Source: Niastella sp.
GTDB lineage: Bacteria; Bacteroidota; Bacteroidia; Chitinophagales; Chitinophagaceae
Reading direction: 5' to 3'
NCBI GenBank assembly: GCA_017744515.1
Contig: JAGIBF010000040.1
Coordinates: forward strand, 1-64,000
DNA length: 64,000 bases
Both the position numbers and the translations under genes were made by a program. The notes beneath the pieces are model-generated. The model did not search any database, was not told where the DNA came from, and worked only from the letters and a program-made list of their open reading frames with translations. Within the stretch, counting starts at the first letter, position 1. The number at the start of each line of letters is the position of its first letter. Positions 51,912-60,583 of this stretch are shown one piece after another.

Positions 51912-54314
51912 ATGAAAAATCTTGTCCGCAAGACGTTTTTCGGCGTCCTTCTATGCCTGTTTTTTTCTACCTCCTTTACAACTTATGCTCAAAACCCGTG
52001 GAACGGGAAAGTGATCTTTCAGGGTTTTTGGTGGGATTACTGGAACAATAATTACCCTGATGGCTGGAGCAATTACCTGGCTGACCTTGCGCCTCGCCTC
52101 CGCGATATCGGGATCGATGGCGTGTGGATACCTCCTTCCATCAAGAATGCCGGCACGAATAGTAATGGCTACTCTCCTTTCGATCAATATGACCTGGGCG
52201 ATAAATACCAGAAGGGAAATTTGAAAACAAGGCTGGGTAATAAGAATGAGCTGTTGCGTATGATCGCCGTGTTGCATGCCAACGGCATGGACGCTATCCA
52301 GGATGTTGTGTTCAACCATATGGACAATGCCGGCTCTTCTACCGGCGCAGGTGGGCAAGATCCTTCTGCTACCGGTAATAACGATGGCAACCTGTACAAG
52401 AATTTCCGGTATGCTTCTTATGCTACGCCCGCCACTACTGAATTATCTGCAGATTATCTTACCCGCTCCGGCCGCTGGCCCAAGAACTGGCAAAATTTTC
52501 ACGCCAACAGTGATCATAATTGTAATAGTGGCGATTGGTGTGCTGCTTTCTTTGGTCCTGATATCTGTTATTATTCCGGTGCGTATGGTCAAAGTTCCAA
52601 TGCTACCTACAATCCTGTTCAAACTACCGACTATATGCGTAATGAAACGCGCAACTGGTTTGTGTGGATGAAGAAGCAAACGGGTGTGGATGGTTTTAGG
52701 TTCGATGCTGTAAAGCATTTTCCGCATTGGGCACTGCAGGATTTTCTCTGGAACAGTAAGTACAATGCGGGCTGGGCCAATGGCGGCGCCAATATGTTTG
52801 CCGTGGGTGAATACGTGGGCAGTGCTTCTGACCTCGATACCTGGATCAACAATGTGAAGACCAGCAATGGTGGCTCAGAGGACATGACCGGCACATTTGA
52901 TTTTAGTTTGCGTCAGGCTGTTAAGGACATGGTTAGCGCCGGCGGCAGTTATAACCTGTCGAATATTCCCGGTGCGCAGCAAACCAACCGTTTCCGTACC
53001 GTTCCTTTCGTTAACAACCATGATACTTTCCGTCCGATCAAAGATGCCAATGGCAATTATACCGGCTGGGATACCGGTAACGAATTGGGCGGTGGTCATA
53101 TCGATCCTTTCGATGCACGACTGGCTGCAGCTTATGCCATTACTTTTGCCGTAGATGGTTCTCCGCAGGTATTTTTTGAAGACTTGTTCAATGTAGGCAG
53201 CCTGAGTCAACGCTATGCACACTTACCTACCAGTACAGTGAATCTGCCTGTACGGGATGAGATCGCCAATATCATCTGGTGTCATCAAAAGCTCAATTTC
53301 AAGAAGGGTTCTTACAAAGTGCGCTGGCAGGCAGCTGACCTGCTGATCATCGAGCGGGGTTATAAAAGCGGGCCTGAGAACAGTTATGCCATCATCGGTG
53401 TGAATGACAACTGGAACACCTGGCAGAGTGCTACCGTGCAAACGGACTTCGGCGCCAATGTTCAGCTGCATGATTATTCCGGCGCCAACGTCAGTGATAT
53501 CTGGACTGATGCTACCGGCAAGGCAACTATTTATGTTCCACCGTGTGATGGCAGCAACACCCGCCGTGGTTATTGTATCTGGGGACCAGCTGGTATAACT
53601 GGTGGTTTCAATCCTGCTCAACGGAGCACCACGCAGGAATGGGAGATGGCGAATGACCTGGGCGATTCTCATGCCAACTCTTTACAACAAGGTGGTGCGT
53701 TACCAGCCAGTTCTACTGCCTTACGCACAGCAGGAAAGATATTTGATGAAACCGGTAAGACCATCACCGTAAATCTTTATCCTGCCAATACCACTCCCAA
53801 CCTCACTGTGAACCTTTATAACAGCAGCAATACCATTGTGCAAACGGTAAGTGGTACCGGTAATCTCACGCTTACTTATACGCCTTCCTCTACCGGACTG
53901 TATACCGTGAAGGTGAAGAATACTTCTGCTTCCAACCCGGCACAAAAAGTTTTTGTGAAGGTGACTTATACGGCACCCAAAGTAGCCAACACTTCTACTT
54001 ATCCTGCCAGGGTAGCGCAAACTCCGGGTAAGCTTGAAGTGAGTCCGGACAAGCCTGCAATCAGTGTGAAGAATTATCCTGATCCTTTTTCGAGCTCTAC
54101 TACTATCAGCTTTACACTGCCTACCTCTTCACTCACCAATCTGCAGCTATTTAACCTGCAGGGGCAACTGGTGAAGCAGGTGATTCAGAAAGAGCTGACC
54201 GGTGGTCAACACAAAGTGTTATTGCATACTGCCGATCTGGCGCCGGGTATTTATATGTTGAAACTAACTACGGGTACGGAAACTAAATTGCATAAGATGT
54301 TATTGAGCAGGTGA
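51912..54314 (+). CDS. Secreted GH13 alpha-amylase with T9SS sorting domain
   Basis: 800 residues: signal peptide (1-26), GH13 catalytic domain (about 30-500), a beta-sandwich region (about 610-700) and a C-terminal type-A T9SS sorting domain (about 725-800, 'NYPDPFSSSTTISFTL' to 'GIYMLKLTTGTETKLHKMLL'). All four GH13 regions are visible: 'DVVFNH', 'GFRFDAVKH' with the nucleophile Asp, 'VGEYVG' with the acid Glu, and 'FVNNHD'. It should cut alpha-1,4-glucan at the cell surface after export by T9SS, with sorting by PorU/PorV encoded in this window. No Sus partners are adjacent. It is probably controlled from the palindrome upstream. Confidence 0.95.
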   Translation: MKNLVRKTFFGVLLCLFFSTSFTTYAQNPWNGKVIFQGFWWDYWNNNYPDGWSNYLADLAPRLRDIGIDGVWIPPSIKNAGTNSNGYSPFDQYDLGDKYQKGNLKTRLGNKNELLRMIAVLHANGMDAIQDVVFNHMDNAGSSTGAGGQDPSATGNNDGNLYKNFRYASYATPATTELSADYLTRSGRWPKNWQNFHANSDHNCNSGDWCAAFFGPDICYYSGAYGQSSNATYNPVQTTDYMRNETRNWFVWMKKQTGVDGFRFDAVKHFPHWALQDFLWNSKYNAGWANGGANMFAVGEYVGSASDLDTWINNVKTSNGGSEDMTGTFDFSLRQAVKDMVSAGGSYNLSNIPGAQQTNRFRTVPFVNNHDTFRPIKDANGNYTGWDTGNELGGGHIDPFDARLAAAYAITFAVDGSPQVFFEDLFNVGSLSQRYAHLPTSTVNLPVRDEIANIIWCHQKLNFKKGSYKVRWQAADLLIIERGYKSGPENSYAIIGVNDNWNTWQSATVQTDFGANVQLHDYSGANVSDIWTDATGKATIYVPPCDGSNTRRGYCIWGPAGITGGFNPAQRSTTQEWEMANDLGDSHANSLQQGGALPASSTALRTAGKIFDETGKTITVNLYPANTTPNLTVNLYNSSNTIVQTVSGTGNLTLTYTPSSTGLYTVKVKNTSASNPAQKVFVKVTYTAPKVANTSTYPARVAQTPGKLEVSPDKPAISVKNYPDPFSSSTTISFTLPTSSLTNLQLFNLQGQLVKQVIQKELTGGQHKVLLHTADLAPGIYMLKLTTGTETKLHKMLLSR

Positions 54315-54345
54315 AACACGAATTGGGGCGAATTACACGAATTAG

Positions 54346-54381
54346 CAAAGAGGCGACACTTTTGAAGGTGTCGCCTCTTTG
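54346..54381. terminator. Bidirectional terminator between the amylase and threonine dehydrogenase-like genes
   Basis: A perfect 14-bp stem (54346-54359 with 54368-54381), core GAGGCGACAC, around an 8-nt TTTTGAAG loop, with CAAAG / CTTTG ends. It lies between convergent genes. Confidence 0.85.
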
Positions 54382-54403
54382 TATTATAGCTTTACTGTAA
54401 AAC

Positions 54404-55360
54404 CTATTTGATGTATTGATCTTTCAGGTTGTCGAGCATATCTTTTGTCATCTTCGACAGGTCGTATTCTGGTTTCCAGCCCCAGTCTGCTGTAGCTACT
54501 GAGTCATCAATGCTTTGTGGCCAGCTGTCGGCAATTTGCTGGCGATAGTCGGGCTGGTAATCCAATTTGAAATCGGGGACATGTTTTTTGATCTCTGCGC
54601 CAATCTCTTTTGGTGAGAAGCTCATTGCCGACAGGTTGTAGGAATGGCGTATGGATATCTTCGCGGCAGGTGCTTCCATCAGTTCTATTGTGCCGCGGAT
54701 AGCATCGGGCATGTACATCATGGGCAGGTAAGTATCCTCGCTCAGGAAGGAAGTGTATTTCTTTTCTTCGAGTGCTTCGTGGTATATCTCTACGGCATAA
54801 TCGGTGGTACCACCGCCGGGAGCAGATTTGTAGCTGATCAATCCCGGGTAGCGGATGCTGCGCACATCTACACCGAACCGCTGGTGGTAGTAGTTGCACC
54901 AGAATTCACCGGCATATTTACTGATGCCATATACCGTAACGGGCTCGATGATGGTTTGCTGCGGGCAATTTTGTCTCGGTGAAGTGGGGCCGAAAACAGC
55001 GATGCTGCTGGGCCAGTATACTTTATAGATCTTTTCCTCACGGGCGATATCCAATACGTTGAGGAGCCCCTGCATGTTGAGGTTCCAGGCGAGGTTGGGG
55101 TTCTTTTCGCCGGTGGCAGAGAGGATGGCTGCCAGCAGGTATATCTGTGTAATGTTCTGACGGATGACCTGTACGTGCAGCATCTCTTTGTTCATTACAT
55201 CGATGCTTACATAGGGACCGGTACCTTTCAGCAGATCATTTTCTTCCCGCAGGTCCGAAGCGATCACATTAGCATTGCCATACATTTTGCGTAAAGCCAG
55301 TGTTAACTCCACGCCTATTTGTCCAGAAGCTCCAATAACAAGTATTCTTTCGCGGATCAT
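54404..55360 (-). CDS. NAD-dependent SDR, L-threonine 3-dehydrogenase type
   Basis: 318 residues from the ATG at 55360, where the Rossmann fold begins; an in-frame extension adds 18 unlikely residues. 'ILVIGASGQIGVELTLAL' is the NAD-binding GxxGxxG, 'YGISKYAGE' the catalytic Tyr-x3-Lys, 'YWPSSIAVFGP' supplies the Ser, and 'RYPGLISYKSAPGGGTTDYA' is the stretch that marks SDR-type threonine dehydrogenases against GalE and other epimerases. It oxidises threonine to 2-amino-3-ketobutyrate. The usual partner, glycine C-acetyltransferase, is not adjacent. Confidence 0.88.
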   Translation of the reverse strand: MIRERILVIGASGQIGVELTLALRKMYGNANVIASDLREENDLLKGTGPYVSIDVMNKEMLHVQVIRQNITQIYLLAAILSATGEKNPNLAWNLNMQGLLNVLDIAREEKIYKVYWPSSIAVFGPTSPRQNCPQQTIIEPVTVYGISKYAGEFWCNYYHQRFGVDVRSIRYPGLISYKSAPGGGTTDYAVEIYHEALEEKKYTSFLSEDTYLPMMYMPDAIRGTIELMEAPAAKISIRHSYNLSAMSFSPKEIGAEIKKHVPDFKLDYQPDYRQQIADSWPQSIDDSVATADWGWKPEYDLSKMTKDMLDNLKDQYIK

Positions 55361-55486
55361 ATTAGGGTTGCGTTTTAGTGGGAGCAAAAAAACGCAAAAT
55401 TTTGGTTGTAGCAATAAAATAGTGAGTGGTCAGTAGTGAGGGGTGAGTTTCCGTAATTAATACACAGTCAGCGTTATATAAAGTAA

Positions 55487-55514
55487 AAGGGTTGAAGTTT
55501 ACACTTCAACCCTT
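55487..55514 (-). terminator. Intrinsic terminator of the DUF1080 gene
   Basis: A perfect 12-bp stem AAGGGTTGAAGT / ACTTCAACCCTT (55487-55498 with 55503-55514) with a 4-nt loop; leftward it continues into TTTACTTTATATA. It follows the stop at 55554 by 39 nt. Confidence 0.8.
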
Positions 55515-55553
55515 CTGCTTTTATTTAAAAGCGCAACAAACGCCTTGTTAACA

Positions 55554-56306
55554 TTACAATGGTCTGATCCAGATGTTGCGGAAGCTCACCGGATTGCCAT
55601 GGTCTTGCAGAACGATGGGTTCTTTATCGCTATGTTTTTCATAGTTGGCGATACCGATGTATTGGGTGCTGCCCCAGATGCTCATGTTGTTTTGTACCAA
55701 CACGCCATTGTGGATCACTGTGATCCTGGCTTGTGATTTCACGGTGCCATCGGCATAGAATACAGGGGCTGTGAAAATCACATCGTATGTCTGCCATTCG
55801 CCAGGTCCACGGCTGGCATTTACCAATGGGGGCAATTCTTTGTAGATGCTACCGGCCTGTCCGTTGGAATACGTTTTATTATTGTAAGAATCCAATACCT
55901 GTAACTCGTATTTACCCATCAGGAAGATACCGCTGTTGCCTCTTCCCTGTCCATCGCCTTTTACTTCGGCCGGTGTTCTCCATTCGATGTGCAACTGGCA
56001 GTCGCCAAATCCCTGTTTTGTTTTTATGGTGCCGGTACCCGCTACAACGGTCATCGCGCCATTTTCTACTTTCCATTTGATAGCGTTGCCATCTCTGCCT
56101 TCCCAGGCGCTGGCATCGGTGCCATTGAACAGCACTACTGCATCGGCAGGTGCATCAGCCGCCGTTTTGCCCGGCGCCACCACCCTGATAGCAGGATCAT
56201 AATACTCTGATAATTTTGGATCTCCACCGTTTCTATTCGGTTGTTGAGCTTGTGCGAATGCAGCCATAGAAACCAGGCAAGCAGTCAACAGTAATCGTTG
56301 GGTCAT
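55554..56306 (-). CDS. DUF1080 (3-keto-disaccharide hydrolase) family secreted protein
   Basis: 250 residues with a signal peptide ending 'AFAQAQ'. The domain has the concanavalin-like 3-keto-disaccharide hydrolase pattern: 'AVVLFNGTDASAWEGRDG', 'IKWKVENGAMTVVAGTGTI', 'CQLHIEWRTPAEVKG', 'GNSGIFLMGKYELQVLDSY' and the final 'PVSFRNIWIRPL'. Members hydrolyse 3-keto-glycosides or bind sugars in Bacteroidota glycan use. No 3-keto-forming oxidoreductase lies nearby. It starts 75 nt before the acylphosphatase end on the same strand side. A -7-like box (AATATTTG) lies 5 nt before its ATG. Confidence 0.88.
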   Translation of the reverse strand: MTQRLLLTACLVSMAAFAQAQQPNRNGGDPKLSEYYDPAIRVVAPGKTAADAPADAVVLFNGTDASAWEGRDGNAIKWKVENGAMTVVAGTGTIKTKQGFGDCQLHIEWRTPAEVKGDGQGRGNSGIFLMGKYELQVLDSYNNKTYSNGQAGSIYKELPPLVNASRGPGEWQTYDVIFTAPVFYADGTVKSQARITVIHNGVLVQNNMSIWGSTQYIGIANYEKHSDKEPIVLQDHGNPVSFRNIWIRPL

Positions 56307-56381
56307 GGTACAAATATTTAAAATAGGGGATCAAGATAGGGAAATGTCGTGAAAACCGTTGTTAAAAACAGGACTGGTTTA

Positions 56382-56654
56382 TCAGCGTTGAACGGTAAAT
56401 CCTATAAAGGCGCGGGGTTCAATGGTCTCTACCTGGACGCTGGTTACTGCCGCACGGGGAGGCCCTTGGTGGCACCAGGCAATGAGCTGGTTTAGCTGGC
56501 CGGATGGGCCAGAGACCTGTATGAACACGCTTCCGTCGGGTTGGTTTATAACGATGCCGGTAAGGCCCAACTCCACCGCTTTGTCCCTGGTACTTTGGCG
56601 ATAGAATACGCCTTGTACCTTACCCGTGACGATGATCGATACTGTTTGAAACAT
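56382..56654 (-). CDS. Acylphosphatase
   Basis: 90 residues from the ATG at 56654, the standard acylphosphatase size; an upstream in-frame start would add 15 residues. The catalytic Arg is in 'GKVQGVFYRQST' and the Asn in 'GIVINQPDGSVFIQ', both conserved, and 'AWCHQGPPRAAVTSVQV' is the C-terminal signature. It hydrolyses acyl phosphates in the cytoplasm. It lies between the NTF2-like and DUF1080 genes, all leftward. Confidence 0.95.
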   Translation of the reverse strand: MFQTVSIIVTGKVQGVFYRQSTRDKAVELGLTGIVINQPDGSVFIQVSGPSGQLNQLIAWCHQGPPRAAVTSVQVETIEPRAFIGFTVQR

Positions 56655-56696
56655 GCAAGAAAGGTACGAATATGCAAGAGAATGGCATTCGGCACC

Positions 56697-56731
56697 CAAG
56701 GTGAGCCGCCTTTTGAAGGCGACCCACCTTG
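56697..56731. repeat. Two-part palindromic hairpin
   Basis: CAAGGTG (56697-56703) pairs with CACCTTG (56725-56731), and inside them CGCCTT (56707-56712) pairs with AAGGCG (56716-56721). No T run follows in the leftward direction, so it is not a standard terminator. It lies between the NTF2-like and acylphosphatase genes. Confidence 0.6.
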
Positions 56732-56735
56732 TGTG

Positions 56736-57170
56736 CTATTGTATTAACCCGTGTTCGCGCATTACTTTGTCTTCATCGCCGGTGATGTAGGCAAATATTT
56801 TCAACTCGTCTTCCCGATACTGAAGAAAGTAAATCACATCAAAGTCTATTGTGAGGTCGGTGTTGTCTTTATTCTTGTAGGTTGCTTTCCAATGGATCTT
56901 TACCATGTAGTGCAGGTCATCGAGCGGCGTTACATCCTGCGATTCAATCTCCATGGAATGGGTGCCGATCTGCCGGTAGAATTCCATGCCTTGGGGTATC
57001 TTTTTGCGAAACTCCTGATCGTTGCTACCACCATGTATGCCCGCGGGGCTGGCCTCCACAAAGAAGGGTGCGAAGGCATTGGCGGTTGCTTCTACATCTG
57101 TTTCTCCCTGGAGCGAATCGTTGAAGCGCTTTTCGTAGGCGGCAAAGAATTGATAGATATTTTGTTCCAT
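56736..57170 (-). CDS. NTF2-like (SnoaL/DUF4440-type) protein
   Basis: 144 residues with the cone-shaped NTF2 layout: an N-terminal helix ('NIYQFFAAYEKRFND'), a helix with 'ATANAFAPFFVEASPAGIHG', then strands 'HSMEIESQDVTPLDDLHYMV', 'KIHWKATYKN', 'TIDFDVIYFLQYREDELKIF'. Such proteins are small-molecule enzymes or scaffolds, and the sequence does not say which. No signal peptide. Conserved active-site residues cannot be assigned. It is 81 nt upstream of acylphosphatase and 117 nt downstream of the PhyH-like gene. Confidence 0.75.
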   Translation of the reverse strand: MEQNIYQFFAAYEKRFNDSLQGETDVEATANAFAPFFVEASPAGIHGGSNDQEFRKKIPQGMEFYRQIGTHSMEIESQDVTPLDDLHYMVKIHWKATYKNKDNTDLTIDFDVIYFLQYREDELKIFAYITGDEDKVMREHGLIQ

Positions 57171-57287
57171 AGATCTGTTTTTAGGCTATACAGTCACTGA
57201 CTCAAATTCTTTGCCATCTGTAAGATCAATGGATTATAGGCTATGCTGCCGGTTTGGGTACAATTGGCAACAGGTAGGATAAATCGT

Positions 57288-58007
57288 TCAGGCGATTGCT
57301 TCCGACCAATTAAGGCCATGTGGCAGTAGGGTATTGCTGAACTCGATGTGTATTACTCTTCTCCTGGCCTGGTTGGTAGTTCTGCCAGAGGCATGTAATA
57401 ACAAGGGACGCATGATCATAATACCACCTTTAGGCACTTCGCAAATGGCTTCCGTTTCTGCAGACCAGTCGATCGTTTCGGGTCTGTAAATGCCTTTTGC
57501 GTGAGAGGCCGGCACTACTTTCAAAGCACCATTATTTTTATCTGTATCGTCGAGGTGAATGCGAATGGTGAAGTTGCGTTCCAGTATTTTCAATGGCGGC
57601 TGTACGGCAAACTGGTTGTGCTTTATTGTCCAGGGTCCGAAGCCCGGTGCTTCTGTTTTCCTGTCAACAGAAATAGTCAGGTCCTGGTGATAAGCCACAA
57701 ACCAATTGGATTGTTCCGGCTTGTCGAAGTAAATGGACTTTACGACAAAGTAACCGGTACCAAACAGTGATTGAATCAGCGTGTTTAATCGTTCCGTTAA
57801 GACGAGGGGTAATATAGCAGGCACTTCTTTAAGAAACTGCCGGATGGCAAAGAGGTCGGCCGTTTTGCGGAAGGTTGGATTGGTTTGATCGGCTTCATTA
57901 ATCTGCTGTATGATCTGGTTTGTTTCTTCAGCATCGAAAACGCCGGGTATCACAGTAAATCCTTTTGCCGCTATATCCTGCCGATAATTTATAGATGACT
58001 CCTTCAT
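57288..58007 (-). CDS. Phytanoyl-CoA dioxygenase (PhyH)-like Fe(II)/2-oxoglutarate oxygenase
   Basis: 239 residues. The iron facial triad is visible: His and Asp in 'YHQDLTISV' and the distal His in 'RPLLLHASGR', with the 2-oxoglutarate Arg in 'QARRRVIHIEF'. 'FTVIPGVFDAEETNQIIQQI' is the typical PhyH start and 'NGALKVVPASHAKGIY' the conserved loop. It should hydroxylate a small molecule using oxygen and 2-oxoglutarate; the substrate is unknown. Its ATG shares one base with the stop of the upstream membrane protein gene, so the two are translationally coupled. Confidence 0.88.
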   Translation of the reverse strand: MKESSINYRQDIAAKGFTVIPGVFDAEETNQIIQQINEADQTNPTFRKTADLFAIRQFLKEVPAILPLVLTERLNTLIQSLFGTGYFVVKSIYFDKPEQSNWFVAYHQDLTISVDRKTEAPGFGPWTIKHNQFAVQPPLKILERNFTIRIHLDDTDKNNGALKVVPASHAKGIYRPETIDWSAETEAICEVPKGGIMIMRPLLLHASGRTTNQARRRVIHIEFSNTLLPHGLNWSEAIA

Positions 58008-58420
58008 TAACCTTTCTTTTGTTTTCTTGATTCTTTGTAGTCGAGGTAGAAGTCTATCAACGCATCAAAGTTGAGCATGAGATAGAGGGCCAATACTCCA
58101 AATGCCCGACCGTTGAAGGATGGAAGATCAATTGTTACTGAACCAATCTTTATCCAGAAACCATGATTAATAGTTGGCGTGATCACCAACAAATTAAAAG
58201 TAGCCAATAAAAGATACAGGCCCGTGTAAATGACGGTAAGTCTGATCTGCTTTTTTATAAACCCTCTAACAAGCGGAACAAACAGGCCAAGGGCAAGATA
58301 ATGTCTTATCAACGTTTCTAATGAATGATCTGTAAAATGTACACAAAAGGTATAAACAAGCAGGGCGGCTATACACACTAAAGGAATAAGAATACGTATT
58401 TGAGCCTTGGTCATGAGCAA
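58007..58420 (-). CDS. Small membrane protein of unknown function, coupled to the PhyH-like gene
   Basis: 137 residues with four predicted membrane helices: about 10-28, 38-54, 62-82 and 102-122. There is no motif I recognise; the tail is Lys-rich. The start could also be the third codon. It is transcribed with the PhyH-like gene (TAA and ATG share an A at 58007) and lies 105 nt downstream of the isocitrate dehydrogenase, after its terminator. Confidence 0.65.
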   Translation of the reverse strand: MLMTKAQIRILIPLVCIAALLVYTFCVHFTDHSLETLIRHYLALGLFVPLVRGFIKKQIRLTVIYTGLYLLLATFNLLVITPTINHGFWIKIGSVTIDLPSFNGRAFGVLALYLMLNFDALIDFYLDYKESRKQKKG

Positions 58421-58446
58421 GAGTATATGCCGTCAAGATACAAAAA

Positions 58447-58472
58447 AAGCGTTCCGCTTTTGCGGAACGCTT
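58447..58472 (-). terminator. Intrinsic terminator of the isocitrate dehydrogenase gene
   Basis: A perfect 11-bp stem AAGCGTTCCGC / GCGGAACGCTT (58447-58457 with 58462-58472) with a 4-nt loop, continuing leftward into seven T. It follows the stop at 58526. Confidence 0.9.
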
Positions 58473-58525
58473 CGTATAGTCTTACTTGATCAGCCAGCCT
58501 TGGGTTTATGCTCCCGGCTACGAAC

Positions 58526-59761
58526 TTAGATTCCTACTTTCTTCTTCAGGTTCTGGTCGATGGCTTCGAGGAACTCTTCTGTGTAGAGGAAGTGTTCTCC
58601 GTGTTTTACTTTATTGCCATGAACGCAAACGGCGAGGTCTTTGGTCATCTTGCCGCTTTCTACTGTTTCGATACAAACTGCTTCGATAGCGTTGCAGAAG
58701 TCGATCAGTTCCTGGTTGCCGTCCAGCTTACCGCGGAAGGCCAATCCTCTTGTCCATGCGAAGATGGAAGCGATGGGGTTGGTGCTGGTGGGCTTACCGG
58801 CCTGGTGGTCGCGGTAGTGACGGGTAACGGTACCGTGGGCAGCTTCTGCTTCCATGGTCTTGCCATCAGGCGTTACCAGTACGGAAGTCATCAGACCCAG
58901 TGAGCCGAAACCTTGTGCCACTGTGTCACTTTGTACGTCGCCATCATAGTTCTTACAAGCCCATACAAAGTTACCGTTCCATTTCAGGGCGCTGGCCACC
59001 ATGTCATCGATAAGGCGGTGCTCGTATACGATACCTGCTTCATCGAACTTAGTCTTGAACTCATTTTGATAAATGTCTTCAAAGATGTCTTTGAAACGGC
59101 CATCGTATTTCTTGAGGATGGTGTTTTTGGTGCTCAGGTAGAGGGGCCATTTTTTGCTGAGGGCCATGTTGAAGCAGCTGCGGGCAAACCCGATGATGCT
59201 TTCGTCTGTATTGTACATGGTCATCGCTACACCGTCGCCTTTGAAGTTGTATACCTCAAATGTCTGGGGTTCACCACCACCTTCGGGGGTAAAGGTCATG
59301 GTCAGTTTGCCCTTACCTTTGATAACGGTGTCTGTAGCGCGATACTGGTCGCCAAAAGCGTGACGGCCTACAATAATGGGAGCAGTCCAGTTGGTTACCA
59401 GGCGGGGGATATTATTGATAACGATGGGTTCGCGGAAAACGGTTCCGTCCAGGATATTCCGAATGGTGCCGTTGGGGCTCTTCCACATCTGTTTCAGGTT
59501 AAATTCTTTTACACGGGCCTCGTCGGGTGTAATGGTAGCGCATTTGATACCCACGCCGTACTGCTTGATGGCATTGGCTGCATCGATGGTTACCTGGTCG
59601 TTGGTTTGATCGCGGTATTCAACGCCCAGGTCATAGTATTTAATATCAACATCTATGTAGGGCAGGATCAATTTATCTTTGATGAACTTCCAGATGATGC
59701 GTGTCATTTCGTCACCATCCAGTTCAACTACAGGATTTGCTACTTTAATTTTTTTTGCCAT
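58526..59761 (-). CDS. icd: NADP-dependent isocitrate dehydrogenase (eukaryote-like type)
   Basis: 411 residues from the ATG at 59761; an upstream extension of 29 codons would cross the -10 region and promoter. '[20 protein letters not shown]' is the start typical of the dimeric subfamily shared with eukaryotic NADP-IDH. '[20 protein letters not shown]' has the substrate Ser, Asn and Arg, and '[21 protein letters not shown]' (by position about 307-327) the NADP-binding site. It converts isocitrate to 2-oxoglutarate. It has a clear promoter and terminator and is divergent from two Crp-like genes. Confidence 0.96.
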   Translation of the reverse strand: MAKKIKVANPVVELDGDEMTRIIWKFIKDKLILPYIDVDIKYYDLGVEYRDQTNDQVTIDAANAIKQYGVGIKCATITPDEARVKEFNLKQMWKSPNGTIRNILDGTVFREPIVINNIPRLVTNWTAPIIVGRHAFGDQYRATDTVIKGKGKLTMTFTPEGGGEPQTFEVYNFKGDGVAMTMYNTDESIIGFARSCFNMALSKKWPLYLSTKNTILKKYDGRFKDIFEDIYQNEFKTKFDEAGIVYEHRLIDDMVASALKWNGNFVWACKNYDGDVQSDTVAQGFGSLGLMTSVLVTPDGKTMEAEAAHGTVTRHYRDHQAGKPTSTNPIASIFAWTRGLAFRGKLDGNQELIDFCNAIEAVCIETVESGKMTKDLAVCVHGNKVKHGEHFLYTEEFLEAIDQNLKKKVGI

Positions 59762-59791
59762 GTGCTGAGTATTTAAGCTATTTAAGAGTTG

Positions 59792-59822
59792 CAAACCTAC
59801 AGCAAATGCAGAAATTACACAA
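59792..59822 (-). promoter_or_regulatory. Promoter of isocitrate dehydrogenase (TTG-N20-TAGGTTTG)
   Basis: Read leftward, TTG (59822-59820), a 20-nt spacer and TAGGTTTG (59799-59792) form an ideal Bacteroidota promoter, with a leader of about 26 nt. Confidence 0.75.
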
Positions 59823-59881
59823 AGCACATTTGTGTCATATTCTGGCATACAGGTAGGTGCAGTATGGTTATCCGGGCCAAA

Positions 59882-59897
59882 GTGATTACGTAATTAC
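59882..59897. promoter_or_regulatory. Near-palindromic operator candidate between icd and the crp-like genes
   Basis: GTGATTACGTAATTAC is an inverted repeat with a perfect 10-bp core ATTACGTAAT. It lies in the divergent gap, about 80 nt from the first Crp-like ATG and 60 nt upstream of the icd -33 element. Confidence 0.45.
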
Positions 59898-59974
59898 ACG
59901 TATTTTTTCCTGAAACAGGTACAACTTGGCGGCCATCCGTTTTTAGTATATATGATAAAGTTTAACTTGCAAGT

Positions 59975-60574
59975 ATGCTGAATATGTTGGAAAAGTATAT
60001 CGGCCGATTCCTAATTCTGACTCCTGAAGAACTGGCGGTCCTTACGAAGGTAATGGAAGTACGTTCTTATGACAAAAAAGTGCGCCTGATAGAGCTTGGT
60101 GAGACGGAGGAATACCTGCATTTCATTTCCAAGGGGCTGCTGCGTAAATATTTCTATAAAGGCAGCCAGGAGATCATCACTCAACTGGCCCGGGAGGGGG
60201 AGCTGATCTGTTCGTCTGTATCCTTTTTTTCCGGTCAGCCTTCTACCTACGTTGTTGAAACTATCGAGCAATCTATCCTGCTCTCCCTGCATAAAAAAGA
60301 GCTGGAGAACCTGTATACGCAATATCCTAAAATGGAAACCCTGGGCCGCTTACTGATCACTGACCTCTTCCTGCAAAAAGAATACTGGGAGCTGGATAAA
60401 ACCCGGTATGATACAAAAGAGCGTTTTGTACGGTTTGTACTGGAGAATACAGACCTTTTTCGTCGCGTACCGCAGAAATACCTGGCTTCCTACCTGAACA
60501 TTAAACCCGAAACTTTTAGCCGGTTAAAGCATCATTTATCTAAAAGGATTGCAGAGACTTCTACTGCAAACTAA
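59975..60574 (+). CDS. Crp/Fnr-family transcriptional regulator, first of a tandem pair
   Basis: 199 residues. A cyclic-nucleotide-binding-like beta-roll covers about 10-125 ('VRLIELGETEEYLHFISKGLLRKYF' by position, 'GELICSSVSFFSGQPSTYVVE'), then the dimer helix and a short C-terminal HTH, 'VPQKYLASYLNIKPETFSRL'. The Arg-Ala phosphate-binding pair of true cAMP receptors is missing, as in most Bacteroidota members of this group, so the ligand is unknown. It starts 213 nt from icd, divergently, and 9 nt precede the second copy. Confidence 0.9.
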   Translation: MLNMLEKYIGRFLILTPEELAVLTKVMEVRSYDKKVRLIELGETEEYLHFISKGLLRKYFYKGSQEIITQLAREGELICSSVSFFSGQPSTYVVETIEQSILLSLHKKELENLYTQYPKMETLGRLLITDLFLQKEYWELDKTRYDTKERFVRFVLENTDLFRRVPQKYLASYLNIKPETFSRLKHHLSKRIAETSTAN

Positions 60575-60583
60575 CCCCACTCC

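Noticed and set aside
58913-59776. A 287-codon plus-strand frame opposite isocitrate dehydrogenase
   Set aside because: It lies wholly within the highly conserved icd gene and gives no recognisable protein.
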